Source of the DNA: Prostheceraeus crozeri
Taxonomy: Eukaryota; Platyhelminthes; Polycladida; Euryleptidae
Direction: 5' to 3'
NCBI GenBank assembly: GCA_907163375.1
Contig: CAJQUW010004466.1
Coordinates: 23,497-87,496 of the forward strand
DNA length: 64,000 nucleotides
Shown piece after piece: positions 11,312 to 23,436 of the stretch; the first letter of the stretch is position 1; each line of letters begins with the position of its first letter. The notes beneath the pieces were generated by a model, which saw nothing but the letters and a program-made list of their open reading frames with translations, was not told the origin of the DNA and ran no database searches. Made by a program: the position numbers and the translations under genes.

Positions 11312-12872
11312 GACAAGCTTAAACAATTATATTCTGTGCCACTATGTTTTAAGCACTGGTATATCTCTGCAATCTAGATCGCTTCAATGTTTCAATTAAT
11401 ACGATTCTCATTTATTCGATCAATAGACTCTAGAGGATTTTATAAAACCTGAGTCGAAGAACTAAAAAAAAGAGATTCGACGTAAAAGCAGCGAAGATTG
11501 AATCTCTTTAATTCCATTTAGTTTCTTTATCTTGAAATCTAATTTAGAAACATCCCTTGAAAATCTCCTTAAAATCCTGATGAAAATGTGACTTTAAAAA
11601 ATAATTGCTTCTGAACTTTCAACCATTTAAGGTGGAGAATCTAACGTTAACAAGGAAAGACAACTACGTAATGTTAAAGTGTTTTCTCCAGCAACCATGA
11701 CAAAATGGATGCTTCAAACGTTCAGTGCTCTCACATCAAAACCATGAAGTTATGTAATGAAAAAAGGTTACAACATTGATTTTTTAGAATTTAGAATGAC
11801 TGTTTGGCACGGTGACTTTCGGTGTCTGAGTGGAGTTCAAGAAATGTTATGACGCAATTTTATTTCATTATGGCTGGTCAAGACAAGGAAATCATTTTAT
11901 CCATGGTTGATAATGGTCGATTTGAGAGTGAGATAAAATCTGTGAGCACAAAGTTTGACGGGATCTGAATTCATGAAGGAAAATAATGAAGAACGTTGTC
12001 TAGAGCATAAGCAAATGAAAGAATTAAAGCAGACTCGGACTACATAAGGAACAATTAGAATAAATGAAATGAATACATACGTTTACAAAAGATGATTAAT
12101 CATATCAATTCCGCTGTCGTGTGTTGTTTGTGGTCTTTCGAAGCTAAACTTTTCTGACAAAAGTTTTCAAGGCATTCAAATTTATCGTGTTTTTCAAACT
12201 TTTCTTCAACATTTCCACCGGAAGTTTGATATATGATCAAACATTGCTCTAGCCTTCGCTTTAATATTTTTTGCATGATACACATCAGTTTTCATAATGA
12301 CGGCATCATTTATGGACACTATAAGTCGCTTACATTCGAATTTCATGTAAATATTTCTGTTTTTCAAGTAGCAGTGGTACATCAAATTGCTGTTGCGGTC
12401 TTTCTTAATCATTTTGAAAACATTGACTCTATATCGTTTTTCTTTTTTGTTTAACCTCCTTTGTGGCTTGCGTAAGTCAGACTTGTAGAATATCATTTCA
12501 TGGATTTTTTGCAATGGATACTTTTGAAAGAAAATATTTCTTTACATATTTGCATCTTGAGATGTTTTTCAAGTACAGGTATTCTCTCAGTACATGCAGC
12601 CATTTTAATATCATATTCTCCTCTCTCATGATGAGAAAGTATGGTGTTCTTATCTTGCTTAATTAAGCGAATCAATTTGCTGAGAATGGAATTTAGCAAA
12701 AATGCCGACACATAGTTTTTCCATGACAGAAGTCAATTGTTTGACATCTCGCCTCAACAAAACAAGGTCAATGAGAAATCACACGTTAAATCAACATTCA
12801 CTATCTAGCCCGTGATCTAGCATGAACAAATCATTCGAAAAACATACAGGTAATGGTCTTAAAGCGTAGTAA

Positions 12873-13597
12873 CAGCATGTATTCGATTCAGGGAAAACAG
12901 GGAAATTCAGGGAATTTGAAAAATTAATGTGATTAGTAGTGTTAAAGTCAATATCCTAAACTACTAAGAACTACTTAACGTCAAAGTTTGTAGGTGCATG
13001 TACTAAGACTATATATTTATTTCATTTTCTTATCAGCATTACAACTGTGCTGTACCTGTTATCTGAATCTTATCTTACACATTTCTTTCAAACAACTATT
13101 TCTTAACTGTCCTAAGTCACCTCCATTCGCATATGCTAATTGCTGTTATTTTCTTCTTATTGTTAGATATAGTTATTTGTTACCTCTTTTTGATTGTTAG
13201 TAGATTCAAAACCAAATACGTTCTTGTTTTGTTTGTTTTTATGAATAAAGATTCGATATGTTTGATCTTGAACGATAGTTTTATCAGTGCCGACATCGTT
13301 TATTACTCCTTCAAAGCTCTAACTTTGTCTTTCAAATGTTTAACTAATGATATGATAAAGATGAGGAAATATGATGATCATGATATGATGTACTTGGTTT
13401 AATTTAAAACAGAAGCAGCTATCTTCCTTCATTCAGTTATCAGACAATGAATTATGCAGTTAATGGATTAACTACAATTGATAGCAACTGATGTCATCCT
13501 TTTTTGGGTACTATATCACTTTTTCGGTCAAATTCAGTTTATATAAATGTTCAGAGAAAATTTAGGGAATTTTTTTTTTAAAAGCGTATGCACCCTG
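12873..13597. mobile_element. Possible 725-bp TIR element with 5-bp target duplication
   Basis: The left end reads AGTAA then CAGCATGTATTCGATT; the right end in reverse complement reads CAGGGTGCATACGCTT. The sequence AGTAA also follows the right end. Next to each end lie GGGAA-rich tracts (CAGGGAAAACAGGG on the left, TTTAGGGAATTTTT on the right). About two-thirds of the TIR positions agree. No transposase is visible, so it would be non-autonomous. The right end contains the left breakpoint of the 3974-bp tandem duplication. Confidence 0.45.
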
Positions 13598-14882
13598 AGT
13601 AAACTCTAATTGTCTCCATAAATAAAGACACTTTAATCTGACTGCTTGTTTCTTTATGATTGTCAAGATATTGCTGTATCTTTCAATGTCCATGTAGAAT
13701 GCATGATGCATGATACATCAAAAAATAGCTACTGAGAGTCTATGTTGCTTTTTATGATTGGACTCTAAATTTCCGATTCTAGTATTAATCCCTGTATTGG
13801 GGTTTCATTGCTCCAACTTTTGCTTTAATAATTTCAGCATATTTTGAACTTGTACAGTGAAAACATGAATCAAAGTATAGAGGAATATATAGAGAATCTT
13901 GAAGTTTAACTACTTCATGACGCAGTCATTCATGACTTTATCAATCATTCCGCAAGTCATCATATTGAATTAAGGGCGTATGTTTCCATAAGAGCTAATT
14001 CATTAACACTAAATTCAGGAGATTTTTCTGTAATCACATTTTCTTTGAAACGATAAAATTTTGTATATATATATTAAGCTAATAACAGTTTAAAAGCATG
14101 CTAATAGCCTTGATGTACAGAGATGTATCGACCTGTATAATAATGCATTCCTTTTTGTGAAACATCACATGGAATACGTATCTAATGATGCAATATTTAC
14201 CATAAAACAAATAAATGAACTTTAGTTGCACTCAGAAGTACATTAGTCGACACGCTTGTCTTCCATGTGGTTGAGTTCCATTCATCTCACGATCATTCCT
14301 TCACACTAAGTTTTCAGTAAGAATGCAGATTCTGCCTATTTTAAAAGTCTTAGGTTTGACCCGACTTAGGTGTCCCGAATGTCGCTCCCTTTTTCCCATT
14401 CAGTTTCAAATCGTTCATGTATAGTAGATAGTTGATCCTTTTTCCACTTTGTTGCTTAGTGATTTTAGTCATTACTAAATACTAAAATAAGTATGCAAAC
14501 ACCATGCAAGGTAAACAAACAAACGTTTTTCTCTATTAGAGAACAAGGACATGTCTTCATTAATTGTCCTTTTTCGGACCTTCGTTCACCTTGCATGTGT
14601 ACTTTAACGCTGATGAAAACAAAAATGTTGGAGAAGCTTGAAAAAGAATTATTGAGCATATTTGAATAATACTGGTATATTCGTAATCCTCGCATCTCAA
14701 GGATTCTGAGGACATTTTTGATGAAAAGTGAAAATATGACATTGTATACCATGTATATAAGACTGATATCTTTGATAATGCCCAGAAATTCATTAACGGC
14801 CCGGACAATTCATGGCCTGGAAATGAAACCATAGAAATATTTCGCAACATGGCATACAATGATTATGACATCTACATTTTTC

Positions 14883-14943
14883 GGGCTGTCAATGGCAATT
14901 TGTCGGGCCGCTAACGCGGCCCTCTAATTTGCCATTGACGCCC
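14883..14943. repeat. Foldback hairpin with GGGCCGC-TAAC-GCGGCCC apex (unit 1)
   Basis: GGGCTGTCAATGGCAA pairs with the reverse complement TTGCCATTGACGCCC, and an inner stem GGGCCGC/GCGGCCC closes on the tetraloop TAAC. A copy lies at 18857-18917 in the second unit. It could be a MITE apex or a hairpin RNA source. Confidence 0.8.
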
Positions 14944-15391
14944 TCAAAACATAGCTGTCATCATATCATTGTCAGCCGAAAGAATCATGATTTTGTGATA
15001 ACTATCTCAGGATTCACTACTTTCCCTTGTTCACCGAATTTGATGGCCGATATATCAAAAGAAAGCCCAGACAATGCTCGTTCTCCGTGTGCTTGATTCA
15101 TTATCATACTCACATGCTTTCTTATTGATCTGGTAATTGAGCGATTTCAAGCACTGCTCAGCAGATACTATAACGGATACAAGTCTGTCATAGCTCATCT
15201 GAAAACCGAGAGTGTGACCTCTCGAATGATGTGTGGGACGCTGTTTTGCGACACGATTGGAAGACATGAGAATCGATTGAATTTCAGCATAACTTGTAGG
15301 TGGTCCATTTTTTGTGATCAGTTGTGTCGTTCATATGGGAAAATATATCTATTTTCCATGTAGCTGTTTACTGTTCATGATGATAGCAAGT

Positions 15392-15572
15392 GGTCTCCGT
15401 GGCACAGTGGTTGAGTGCTTGGCCTAGCGATCTTTTGGTCCTGAGGTCGAGCCCCGAAGGTGTCATTGGAAGTCGGCAGGAAGGGCATCCGGACTAAAAG
15501 TGCTACAACGGTCCATAAGTCTGACTGTGTCACCACCGTCCAAGCCCCAAGTATGGGGAGTAGTGACGAAAA
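15392..15572 (+). repeat. tRNA-derived SINE, copy 2
   Basis: Full-length copy with A box GTGGCACAGTGGTTGAGTGC, B box GAGGTCGAGCCCC, body GGCAGGAAGGGCATCCGG and a 3' part CCGTCCAAGCCCCAAGTATG. It lies upstream of the pogo-like element in duplication unit 1. Confidence 0.9.
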
Positions 15573-15940
15573 GCTTCATCATGATAGTAAGTAAAGGCAG
15601 TAATCGTCTACTAAGTTAGTAGCTCACGGATGTTCATCTGCAACCATTTAACCATTTGTCTATGAGTTTGGGTAACAAAATTGGCTGGGCCGAACCTATG
15701 TACCTGAGCAATGTGCATGTATGCATTAATGTTCATGTGTCAATTACAGTTTTACGACGAAGGGCTTCCGTTGATGGAAGTTGGAAGTTTAAAAGTAGCA
15801 GAAATGTAGAAGGAGAGGTTTTATTGTTAATGCCAAATTAATTGCAGCTTTTCACCTAAAATTAGTTTCTAGCTGGACGCATCATCCCAATGAACTTATT
15901 GTTCCAATTAAATTGCAATTAATTTCTAGCCGCTTAAGTA

Positions 15941-17553
15941 CCGTAGAACTGGAAAATGTCAGCCACCAGGGGTAATGTCAGCCACTTATCAAAAAAATGC
16001 AAAAAGCTCTTTTCATTCACAGTTACCTAAAAACTGATGCTCACACTCTTTGTTGATTTCATTTTTGACATTTCAGAACAATTGGATTAGTTACAGTTGG
16101 TTTCGGAGCTTGTAATTCGTAAAATGAAAAAAAATCGTGAATATCGTTGGTGGCTGACATTACTCATTGTTGCTAATTCGACTGTGCTGCCAGCGATGAA
16201 GCGATGAATCAGATATCTATGCCGCACACAGTCGCTTGTCTTATCGAGTTGCGTCCTCACCTGCACCTGCGCCTGATCTCTGTCACGACGATCAATGAAT
16301 TTGATTCCGTATTAAGTAAATGAATTTTCTTTCGTGTGACATTCGAATGTGTGATTGCTGTTATTGTTGGCCACGAAGAAAACCGTCAAGAGCTACAGGG
16401 ATGACGATATGCAGTTCGTGAAAACCGAATGTCACAAAGAAAAGCTGCCGATGCTTATCATGTCAATCGCGAAACACTACAACGTCATATCAAGGCATTA
16501 GAGAAGTTGCGGGACCTGGCAGACCCACAGAACTTTCGCAAACTGAAGAACAAGTCATCGCTCGAACAATTCAGACTATTACCAAGTGGGGATTCGGTCT
16601 GACTAAACAACTTCTTCAAGACCTCGTCTGTCGATATCTAGCATCTAAAGGTCGTGAAGTTGAGCGATTCACAAATAATCGACCAGGAAGTGACTGGGTG
16701 AACTCTTTTATGACCAGACACAATCTGGTTCTTCGTCAGGGATGCAATATCAAACGCAGCAGGTCATCACTTCGACCAGAAACGGTGAACGCTTTCTTCG
16801 ATGAACTGTCGCAAAGTGGATTATCAAAAGCTTCTCCTTCTTATGTCTTCAACTACGACGAGACCGCACTGTCAGATAATCCTGGTTCTCAAAAAGTGAT
16901 CGCAAAGCGGGGAACACGTCGCATCGAAATTGTTCAGGAACATTCAAAGACCAACATCTCCCTGATGTTTTGCGGTTCCGCTGACGGAAAGCTTCTTCCG
17001 CCCTACGTCATCTACAAATTGCAAAGTGTTTACGAGACTTGGACGCAAGGTGCACCACGTGGAACTGTGTTCAACTGTTCAAAAAGTGGATGGTTTGATA
17101 AAGACTCTTTCGCAGCATGGTTTCGTGACACTCTAATCCCTGCAGTTAGGGATCTTCACGGAGAAAAGTTCGTGATCGGTGATAATTTAGCAGCGCATTT
17201 CTCTGTTGAAGTGATCGAAATGGCTGCCGCATACAACATCAAATTCATTGCTCTTCCACCTAACTCTACCCACCTTCTGCAACCTCTTGACGTCGCTGTG
17301 TTCAGAATTGTGAAAGCCAAGTGGAGGATCATCCTACAGAACTTCCGTCGGGAGTCCAGGGCAACTGGGCCCATTCCGAAGCAGTCGTTCGGAGTCATGT
17401 TGTTCCAGTTGTGGAGGATGGTGCAGAGTCCCTCCATGCAGAATCTGATAAGTGGATTCAGAGCGTGTGGCTTGTCCCCCATTAATCGAGACGCTCCACT
17501 GAGCCGCCTGATAAGGTCCGAGACCCACGGCGAAGAAGCCATCAAACTTGACC
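15941..17553 (+). mobile_element. pogo/Tigger-like element, 3'-truncated copy (unit 1)
   Basis: The left end follows a TA dinucleotide (15939-15940) and contains subterminal TCAGCCACC repeats in both orientations at about 15959-16160. The 3' end is lost at the duplication junction, so the C-terminal coding part and right terminus are missing. The sequence matches the complete copy at 19915-21971. Confidence 0.8.
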
Positions 17554-17576
17554 AAAAGCGTATGCACCCTGAGTAA
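16698..17576 (+). pseudogene. Truncated pogo-like DDE transposase (unit 1)
   Basis: The 292-residue frame contains the whole DDE core: D54 in NYDET, D162 in GDNLAAH and D198 in LQPLDVAVF, a DD35D spacing. Its last residues (QKRMHPE) come from read-through across the tandem junction at 17553/17554, so the Cys-rich C-terminus present in the second copy is absent. Upstream frames (about 16370-16690) encode the N-terminal DNA-binding part: YRDDDMQ, then MSQRKAADAYHVNRETLQRH, then TITKWGFGLTKQLL. At least two single-base frameshifts separate these, so translation of a full transposase is unlikely. Confidence 0.85.
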
Positions 17577-18856
17577 ACTCTAATTGTCTCCATAAATAAA
17601 GACACTTTAATCTGACTGCTTGTTTCTTTATGATTGTCAAGATATTGCTGTATCTTTCAATGTCCATGTAGAATGCATGATGCATGATACATCAAAAAAT
17701 AGCTACTGAGAGTCTATGTTGCTTTTTATGATTGGACTCTAAATTTCCGATTCTAGTATTAATCCCTGTATTGGGGTTTCATTGCTCCAACTTTTGCTTT
17801 AATAATTTCAGCATATTTTGAACTTGTACAGTGAAAACATGAATCAAAGTATAGAGGAATATATAGAGAATCTTGAAGTTTAACTACTTCATGACGCAGT
17901 CATTCATGACTTTATCAATCATTCCGCAAGTCATCATATTGAATTAAGGGCGTATGTTTCCATAAGAGCTAATTCATTAACACTAAATTCAGGAGATTTT
18001 TCTGTAATCACATTTTCTTTGAAACGATAAAATTTTGTATATATATATTAAGCTAATAACAGTTTAAAAGCATGCTAATAGCCTTGATGTACAGAGATGT
18101 ATCGACCTGTATAATAATGCATTCCTTTTTGTGAAACATCACATGGAATACGTATCTAATGATGCAATATTTACCATAAAACAAATAAATGAACTTTAGT
18201 TGCACTCAGAAGTACATTAGTCGACACGCTTGTCTTCCATGTGGTTGAGTTCCATTCATCTCACGATCATTCCTTCACACTAAGTTTTCAGTAAGAATGC
18301 AGATTCTGCCTATTTTAAAAGTCTTAGGTTTGACCCGACTTAGGTGTCCCGAATGTCGCTCCCTTTTTCCCATTCAGTTTCAAATCGTTCATGTATAGTA
18401 GATAGTTGATCCTTTTTCCACTTTGTTGCTTAGTGATTTTAGTCATTACTAAATACTAAAATAAGTATGCAAACACCATGCAAGGTAAACAAACAAACGT
18501 TTTTCTCTATTAGAGAACAAGGACATGTCTTCATTAATTGTCCTTTTTCGGACCTTCGTTCACCTTGCATGTGTACTTTAACGCTGATGAAAACAAAAAT
18601 GTTGGAGAAGCTTGAAAAAGAATTATTGAGCATATTTGAATAATACTGGTATATTCGTAATCCTCGCATCTCAAGGATTCTGAGGACATTTTTGATGAAA
18701 AGTGAAAATATGACATTGTATACCATGTATATAAGACTGATATCTTTGATAATGCCCAGAAATTCATTAACGGCCCGGACAATTCATGGCCTGGAAATGA
18801 AACCATAGAAATATTTCGCAACATGGCATACAATGATTATGACATCTACATTTTTC

Positions 18857-18917
18857 GGGCTGTCAATGGCAATTTGTCGGGCCGCTAACGCGGCCCTCTA
18901 ATTTGCCATTGACGCCC
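18857..18917. repeat. Foldback hairpin (unit 2 copy)
   Basis: Same sequence as 14883-14943: outer arms around GTCAATGGCAA/TTGCCATTGAC and an inner GGGCCGC/GCGGCCC stem with loop TAAC. Confidence 0.8.
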
Positions 18918-19365
18918 TCAAAACATAGCTGTCATCATATCATTGTCAGCCGAAAGAATCATGATTTTGTGATAACTATCTCAGGATTCACTACTTTCCC
19001 TTGTTCACCGAATTTGATGGCCGATATATCAAAAGAAAGCCCAGACAATGCTCGTTCTCCGTGTGCTTGATTCATTATCATACTCACATGCTTTCTTATT
19101 GATCTGGTAATTGAGCGATTTCAAGCACTGCTCAGCAGATACTATAACGGATACAAGTCTGTCATAGCTCATCTGAAAACCGAGAGTGTGACCTCTCGAA
19201 TGATGTGTGGGACGCTGTTTTGCGACACGATTGGAAGACATGAGAATCGATTGAATTTCAGCATAACTTGTAGGTGGTCCATTTTTTGTGATCAGTTGTG
19301 TCGTTCATATGGGAAAATATATCTATTTTCCATGTAGCTGTTTACTGTTCATGATGATAGCAAGT

Positions 19366-19546
19366 GGTCTCCGTGGCACAGTGGTTGAGTGCTTGGCCTA
19401 GCGATCTTTTGGTCCTGAGGTCGAGCCCCGAAGGTGTCATTGGAAGTCGGCAGGAAGGGCATCCGGACTAAAAGTGCTACAACGGTCCATAAGTCTGACT
19501 GTGTCACCACCGTCCAAGCCCCAAGTATGGGGAGTAGTGACGAAAA
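19366..19546 (+). repeat. tRNA-derived SINE, copy 3 (duplicate of copy 2)
   Basis: Same sequence as the SINE at 15392-15572 as a result of the tandem duplication, so it is not an independent insertion. Confidence 0.9.
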
Positions 19547-19914
19547 GCTTCATCATGATAGTAAGTAAAGGCAGTAATCGTCTACTAAGTTAGTAGCTCA
19601 CGGATGTTCATCTGCAACCATTTAACCATTTGTCTATGAGTTTGGGTAACAAAATTGGCTGGGCCGAACCTATGTACCTGAGCAATGTGCATGTATGCAT
19701 TAATGTTCATGTGTCAATTACAGTTTTACGACGAAGGGCTTCCGTTGATGGAAGTTGGAAGTTTAAAAGTAGCAGAAATGTAGAAGGAGAGGTTTTATTG
19801 TTAATGCCAAATTAATTGCAGCTTTTCACCTAAAATTAGTTTCTAGCTGGACGCATCATCCCAATGAACTTATTGTTCCAATTAAATTGCAATTAATTTC
19901 TAGCCGCTTAAGTA

Positions 19915-21971
19915 CCGTAGAACTGGAAAATGTCAGCCACCAGGGGTAATGTCAGCCACTTATCAAAAAAATGCAAAAAGCTCTTTTCATTCACAGTTAC
20001 CTAAAAACTGATGCTCACACTCTTTGTTGATTTCATTTTTGACATTTCAGAACAATTGGATTAGTTACAGTTGGTTTCGGAGCTTGTAATTCGTAAAATG
20101 AAAAAAAATCGTGAATATCGTTGGTGGCTGACATTACTCATTGTTGCTAATTCGACTGTGCTGCCAGCGATGAAGCGATGAATCAGATATCTATGCCGCA
20201 CACAGTCGCTTGTCTTATCGAGTTGCGTCCTCACCTGCACCTGCGCCTGATCTCTGTCACGACGATCAATGAATTTGATTCCGTATTAAGTAAATGAATT
20301 TTCTTTCGTGTGACATTCGAATGTGTGATTGCTGTTATTGTTGGCCACGAAGAAAACCGTCAAGAGCTACAGGGATGACGATATGCAGTTCGTGAAAACC
20401 GAATGTCACAAAGAAAAGCTGCCGATGCTTATCATGTCAATCGCGAAACACTACAACGTCATATCAAGGCATTAGAGAAGTTGCGGGACCTGGCAGACCC
20501 ACAGAACTTTCGCAAACTGAAGAACAAGTCATCGCTCGAACAATTCAGACTATTACCAAGTGGGGATTCGGTCTGACTAAACAACTTCTTCAAGACCTCG
20601 TCTGTCGATATCTAGCATCTAAAGGTCGTGAAGTTGAGCGATTCACAAATAATCGACCAGGAAGTGACTGGGTGAACTCTTTTATGACCAGACACAATCT
20701 GGTTCTTCGTCAGGGATGCAATATCAAACGCAGCAGGTCATCACTTCGACCAGAAACGGTGAACGCTTTCTTCGATGAACTGTCGCAAAGTGGATTATCA
20801 AAAGCTTCTCCTTCTTATGTCTTCAACTACGACGAGACCGCACTGTCAGATAATCCTGGTTCTCAAAAAGTGATCGCAAAGCGGGGAACACGTCGCATCG
20901 AAATTGTTCAGGAACATTCAAAGACCAACATCTCCCTGATGTTTTGCGGTTCCGCTGACGGAAAGCTTCTTCCGCCCTACGTCATCTACAAATTGCAAAG
21001 TGTTTACGAGACTTGGACGCAAGGTGCACCACGTGGAACTGTGTTCAACTGTTCAAAAAGTGGATGGTTTGATAAAGACTCTTTCGCAGCATGGTTTCGT
21101 GACACTCTAATCCCTGCAGTTAGGGATCTTCACGGAGAAAAGTTCGTGATCGGTGATAATTTAGCAGCGCATTTCTCTGTTGAAGTGATCGAAATGGCTG
21201 CCGCATACAACATCAAATTCATTGCTCTTCCACCTAACTCTACCCACCTTCTGCAACCTCTTGACGTCGCTGTGTTCAGAATTGTGAAAGCCAAGTGGAG
21301 GATCATCCTACAGAACTTCCGTCGGGAGTCCAGGGCAACTGGGCCCATTCCGAAGCAGTCGTTCGGAGTCATGTTGTTCCAGTTGTGGAGGATGGTGCAG
21401 AGTCCCTCCATGCAGAATCTGATAAGTGGATTCAGAGCGTGTGGCTTGTCCCCCATTAATCGAGACGCTCCACTGAGCCGCCTGATAAGGTCCGAGACCC
21501 ACGGCGAAGAAGCCATCAAACTTGACCTGGATTCCAGCCTAATTGGGATGCTGCGAGAAATGCGCGGTCAAACTTCCAATCAACGAAGACCCCGTGGGGC
21601 AAAGGTGACGGCTGGCCGACCGATTCTCCCGTTTCACAGTGTCGCCTCAACGTCAAATATGGATTCAACGCATGCGGACGGGGATGAAGACAGCTCAACT
21701 TGCAGTGAGGATGACGAATGTGGATTGTGTAAAATTTCGTTTGCCGGATATAATGGACCAGACTGGGTCCAATGCACGTCTTGCAGAATATGGACCTGCG
21801 GAGCCTGTAATTATGAAACGAGTGATGTATTTTTTGTGTGCTCTAACTGCAATTAGCTGTTGTTGACTTGGTATTGCGTGTTGAATTGTTGTTTTAGTTA
21901 CTAACAGTTCCTTTTGCTAAAATTTCCGTTGGTGGCTGAGGTTACCCATATTTCGTTTTTTGAAGTACCCG
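19915..21971 (+). mobile_element. pogo/Tigger-like element, full length
   Basis: A 2057-bp element is bounded by TA on both sides (19913-19914 and 21972-21973). TCAGCCACC occurs near the left end, and its reverse complement, GGTGGCTGA, near the right end. The terminal bases are CCGTAGAACT on the left and CGGGTACTTC on the right in reverse complement, so the outermost TIR match is imperfect. It carries a transposase with an intact catalytic core but a frameshifted N-terminal region. Confidence 0.75.
20672..21856 (+). CDS. pogo-like DDE transposase with C-terminal Cys-rich finger
   Basis: The 394-residue frame is the catalytic and C-terminal part of a Tc1/mariner-superfamily pogo-type transposase, which would cut and paste its own element at TA sites. 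The DDD triad is D54 (FNYDET), D162 (IGDNLAAH) and D198 (THLLQPLDVAVF). About residues 345-394 form a Cys-rich module (CGLC, WVQCTSC, WTCGAC, FVCSNC) resembling a PHD-like or zinc-ribbon finger, as found at the end of some invertebrate Tigger-like proteins. The first Met here is internal. The psq/CENP-B-type DNA-binding segment lies upstream (about 20344-20670) in other frames, so the gene carries at least two small deletions. The open frame of the core suggests recent activity. Confidence 0.85.
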   Translation: MNSFMTRHNLVLRQGCNIKRSRSSLRPETVNAFFDELSQSGLSKASPSYVFNYDETALSDNPGSQKVIAKRGTRRIEIVQEHSKTNISLMFCGSADGKLLPPYVIYKLQSVYETWTQGAPRGTVFNCSKSGWFDKDSFAAWFRDTLIPAVRDLHGEKFVIGDNLAAHFSVEVIEMAAAYNIKFIALPPNSTHLLQPLDVAVFRIVKAKWRIILQNFRRESRATGPIPKQSFGVMLFQLWRMVQSPSMQNLISGFRACGLSPINRDAPLSRLIRSETHGEEAIKLDLDSSLIGMLREMRGQTSNQRRPRGAKVTAGRPILPFHSVASTSNMDSTHADGDEDSSTCSEDDECGLCKISFAGYNGPDWVQCTSCRIWTCGACNYETSDVFFVCSNCN

Positions 21972-22161
21972 TATCTAAGTTGTTCTTAAATACACGTATT
22001 TCATTGTTCAAGCTATTTTTCATTTTGATTGTCTTCAGAAAGCCAAAATTGCAGTTCGTGAAGGTATAACTCGTACTCTATATGAAATATATAGAGTATT
22101 TGACGGTCTCAAAAATTTGGTGTTTATTGCATTAATTGCATGAATCAAAACAAGATCAACT

Positions 22162-23393
22162 ATGGATACTGCAGCATCTTATATAAGCTCCACTCAGCCA
22201 TCAACTCCGGAGAAAGGTATTGGACAATGTGGATGCTGTAAGCAATCGGTGAAAGAAATAGATCCATCTCTCAAGTGTGAAAAGTGTAACAACTTCTTTC
22301 ATGTGTGCTATACTTATCTTCCTACCTACGAACTGATAAAGTATTTCAAAATGAAAAGAAAATACTCTTGTGAAAGTTGCATTACTAGCATATACCCCAC
22401 TGAAATCAAAAGCATTTTACATTCAACACAAACAGCCACGTCACACCACAAGACAGAACAATAAACGATTACAACACAAACACAGAACACACAAACAGAC
22501 AATCAAACGTTCAAAACACAAGCAAGTAACACTGAATTCGAAAAAGAAAAAAAGAAACGCCAAGATGAGAGAGAAAATCTATTGAAGGCCATCAATACTT
22601 ACGAAATTGAAATGAAAGAGCAAGACGAAAAGATCAGAAAACTACAAAGAAATGTTGAAGACATGAAGCAGAAAAATGAAGAAATAATTGTACTCGAAGA
22701 CTTGATCAATCGCAAAGATGACGAACTAAATAAATTGAGGCGAGAAATAGACCACCTAAAGTTGAATGCCAGAAAGGAAGAAAGAAGAAGATATGGCTTA
22801 CATGATGACAGCAGTGAAAGTAACAGCGCAGAAGAAAATGAAGTAAGAAATGAAATCAATGACTTATTAAAGAAAATTAATATCATCGAAAAAGAAACAA
22901 AGAAAAACACGGAATTTAGACAGCAGCAACAATAAAATCAGCAAATCCAGCAGTCAGAACATCAACGAGAAGCGCAAGAACAACATCAAGCTCAACAACA
23001 ACATCGGCAATCAAGATTCAATAACAGAGTCATCACATGTTTCTACTGTAACAGAAGAGGCCACCATATACGAAACTGCTATCGTGCGCCATGGAATCGT
23101 CAAAGAAATTATAATCGAAGTAGATACAGAAATAATAACAGCAGAAGATATGATAACGATAGACAAAGAAACGAAAATCATCGAGAATTTAGAAATCAGT
23201 AATTCAGTACAGATATAAAAATGAGAGAAATCGAGAAAACAGAAGATACGATCTTGATAGAGAGAGAAGAGTACAAGAAGACAGATTTAGAGTGTCAAGA
23301 GTGGAAGATGAAAATGGACGCAGCTATTACACTCCAACACGCGTGCTACACACAAACACTAGACAACACTCACCTGTAAGACCTTATTTTTAG
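22162..23393 (+). pseudogene. LINE ORF1: PHD finger, coiled coil, CCHC knuckle
   Basis: Frame 1 from 22162 encodes a PHD-type zinc finger (CGCCKQSVKE, LKCEKCNNFFH, YSCESC). It is followed by a Glu/Lys/Arg-rich coiled coil of about 120 residues (22582-22900), a Gln-rich stretch, and a CCHC knuckle (CFYCNRRGHHIRNC, near 23038). A basic Arg/Asn-rich tail ends at the TAG at 23391. In-frame TAA stops occur at 22462 and 22933, both next to CAA codons, and another at about 23199, close to a frameshift. ORF1 proteins of this kind bind RNA in CR1/L2-like elements. This copy cannot make a full protein unless the stops are recoded. Confidence 0.8.
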
Positions 23394-23436
23394 CGCATCA
23401 TTTGAAGGAGAGGACGAAAAACAAGAAAGCGATGAA

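Larger units (their letters stand above)
13580..17553 (+). repeat. Tandem duplication unit 1 (3974 bp)
   Basis: This unit recurs at 17554-21527 with an offset of 3974 and no differences in the lines I compared. It begins at AAAAGCGTATGCACCCTGAG and ends at ATCAAACTTGACC, inside a transposase frame. Bases just outside the breakpoints differ, so there is no microhomology at the junction. Contents are a foldback (14883-14943), a SINE (15392-15572) and a pogo-like element cut at its 3' side. Confidence 0.95.
17554..21527 (+). repeat. Tandem duplication unit 2 (3974 bp)
   Basis: Second copy of 13580-17553. It starts with the same AAAAGCGTATGCACC string and runs without a visible difference to ATCAAACTTGACC. 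Beyond 21527 the original sequence continues (TGGATTCC) and completes the transposase. This indicates that the second unit retains the ancestral right flank and the first unit the ancestral left flank. Confidence 0.95.

Noticed and set aside
14465..15267. Minus-strand ORFs of 95, 99 and 70 residues in the duplicated unit
   Set aside because: They appear twice only because of the tandem duplication; no domains and AT-driven composition.
22162..23205. Reassigned genetic code (TAA read as Gln)
   Set aside because: Neighbouring elements and the host exons use TAA/TAG/TGA as normal stops, and the LINE has other lesions; mutation of CAA is simpler.
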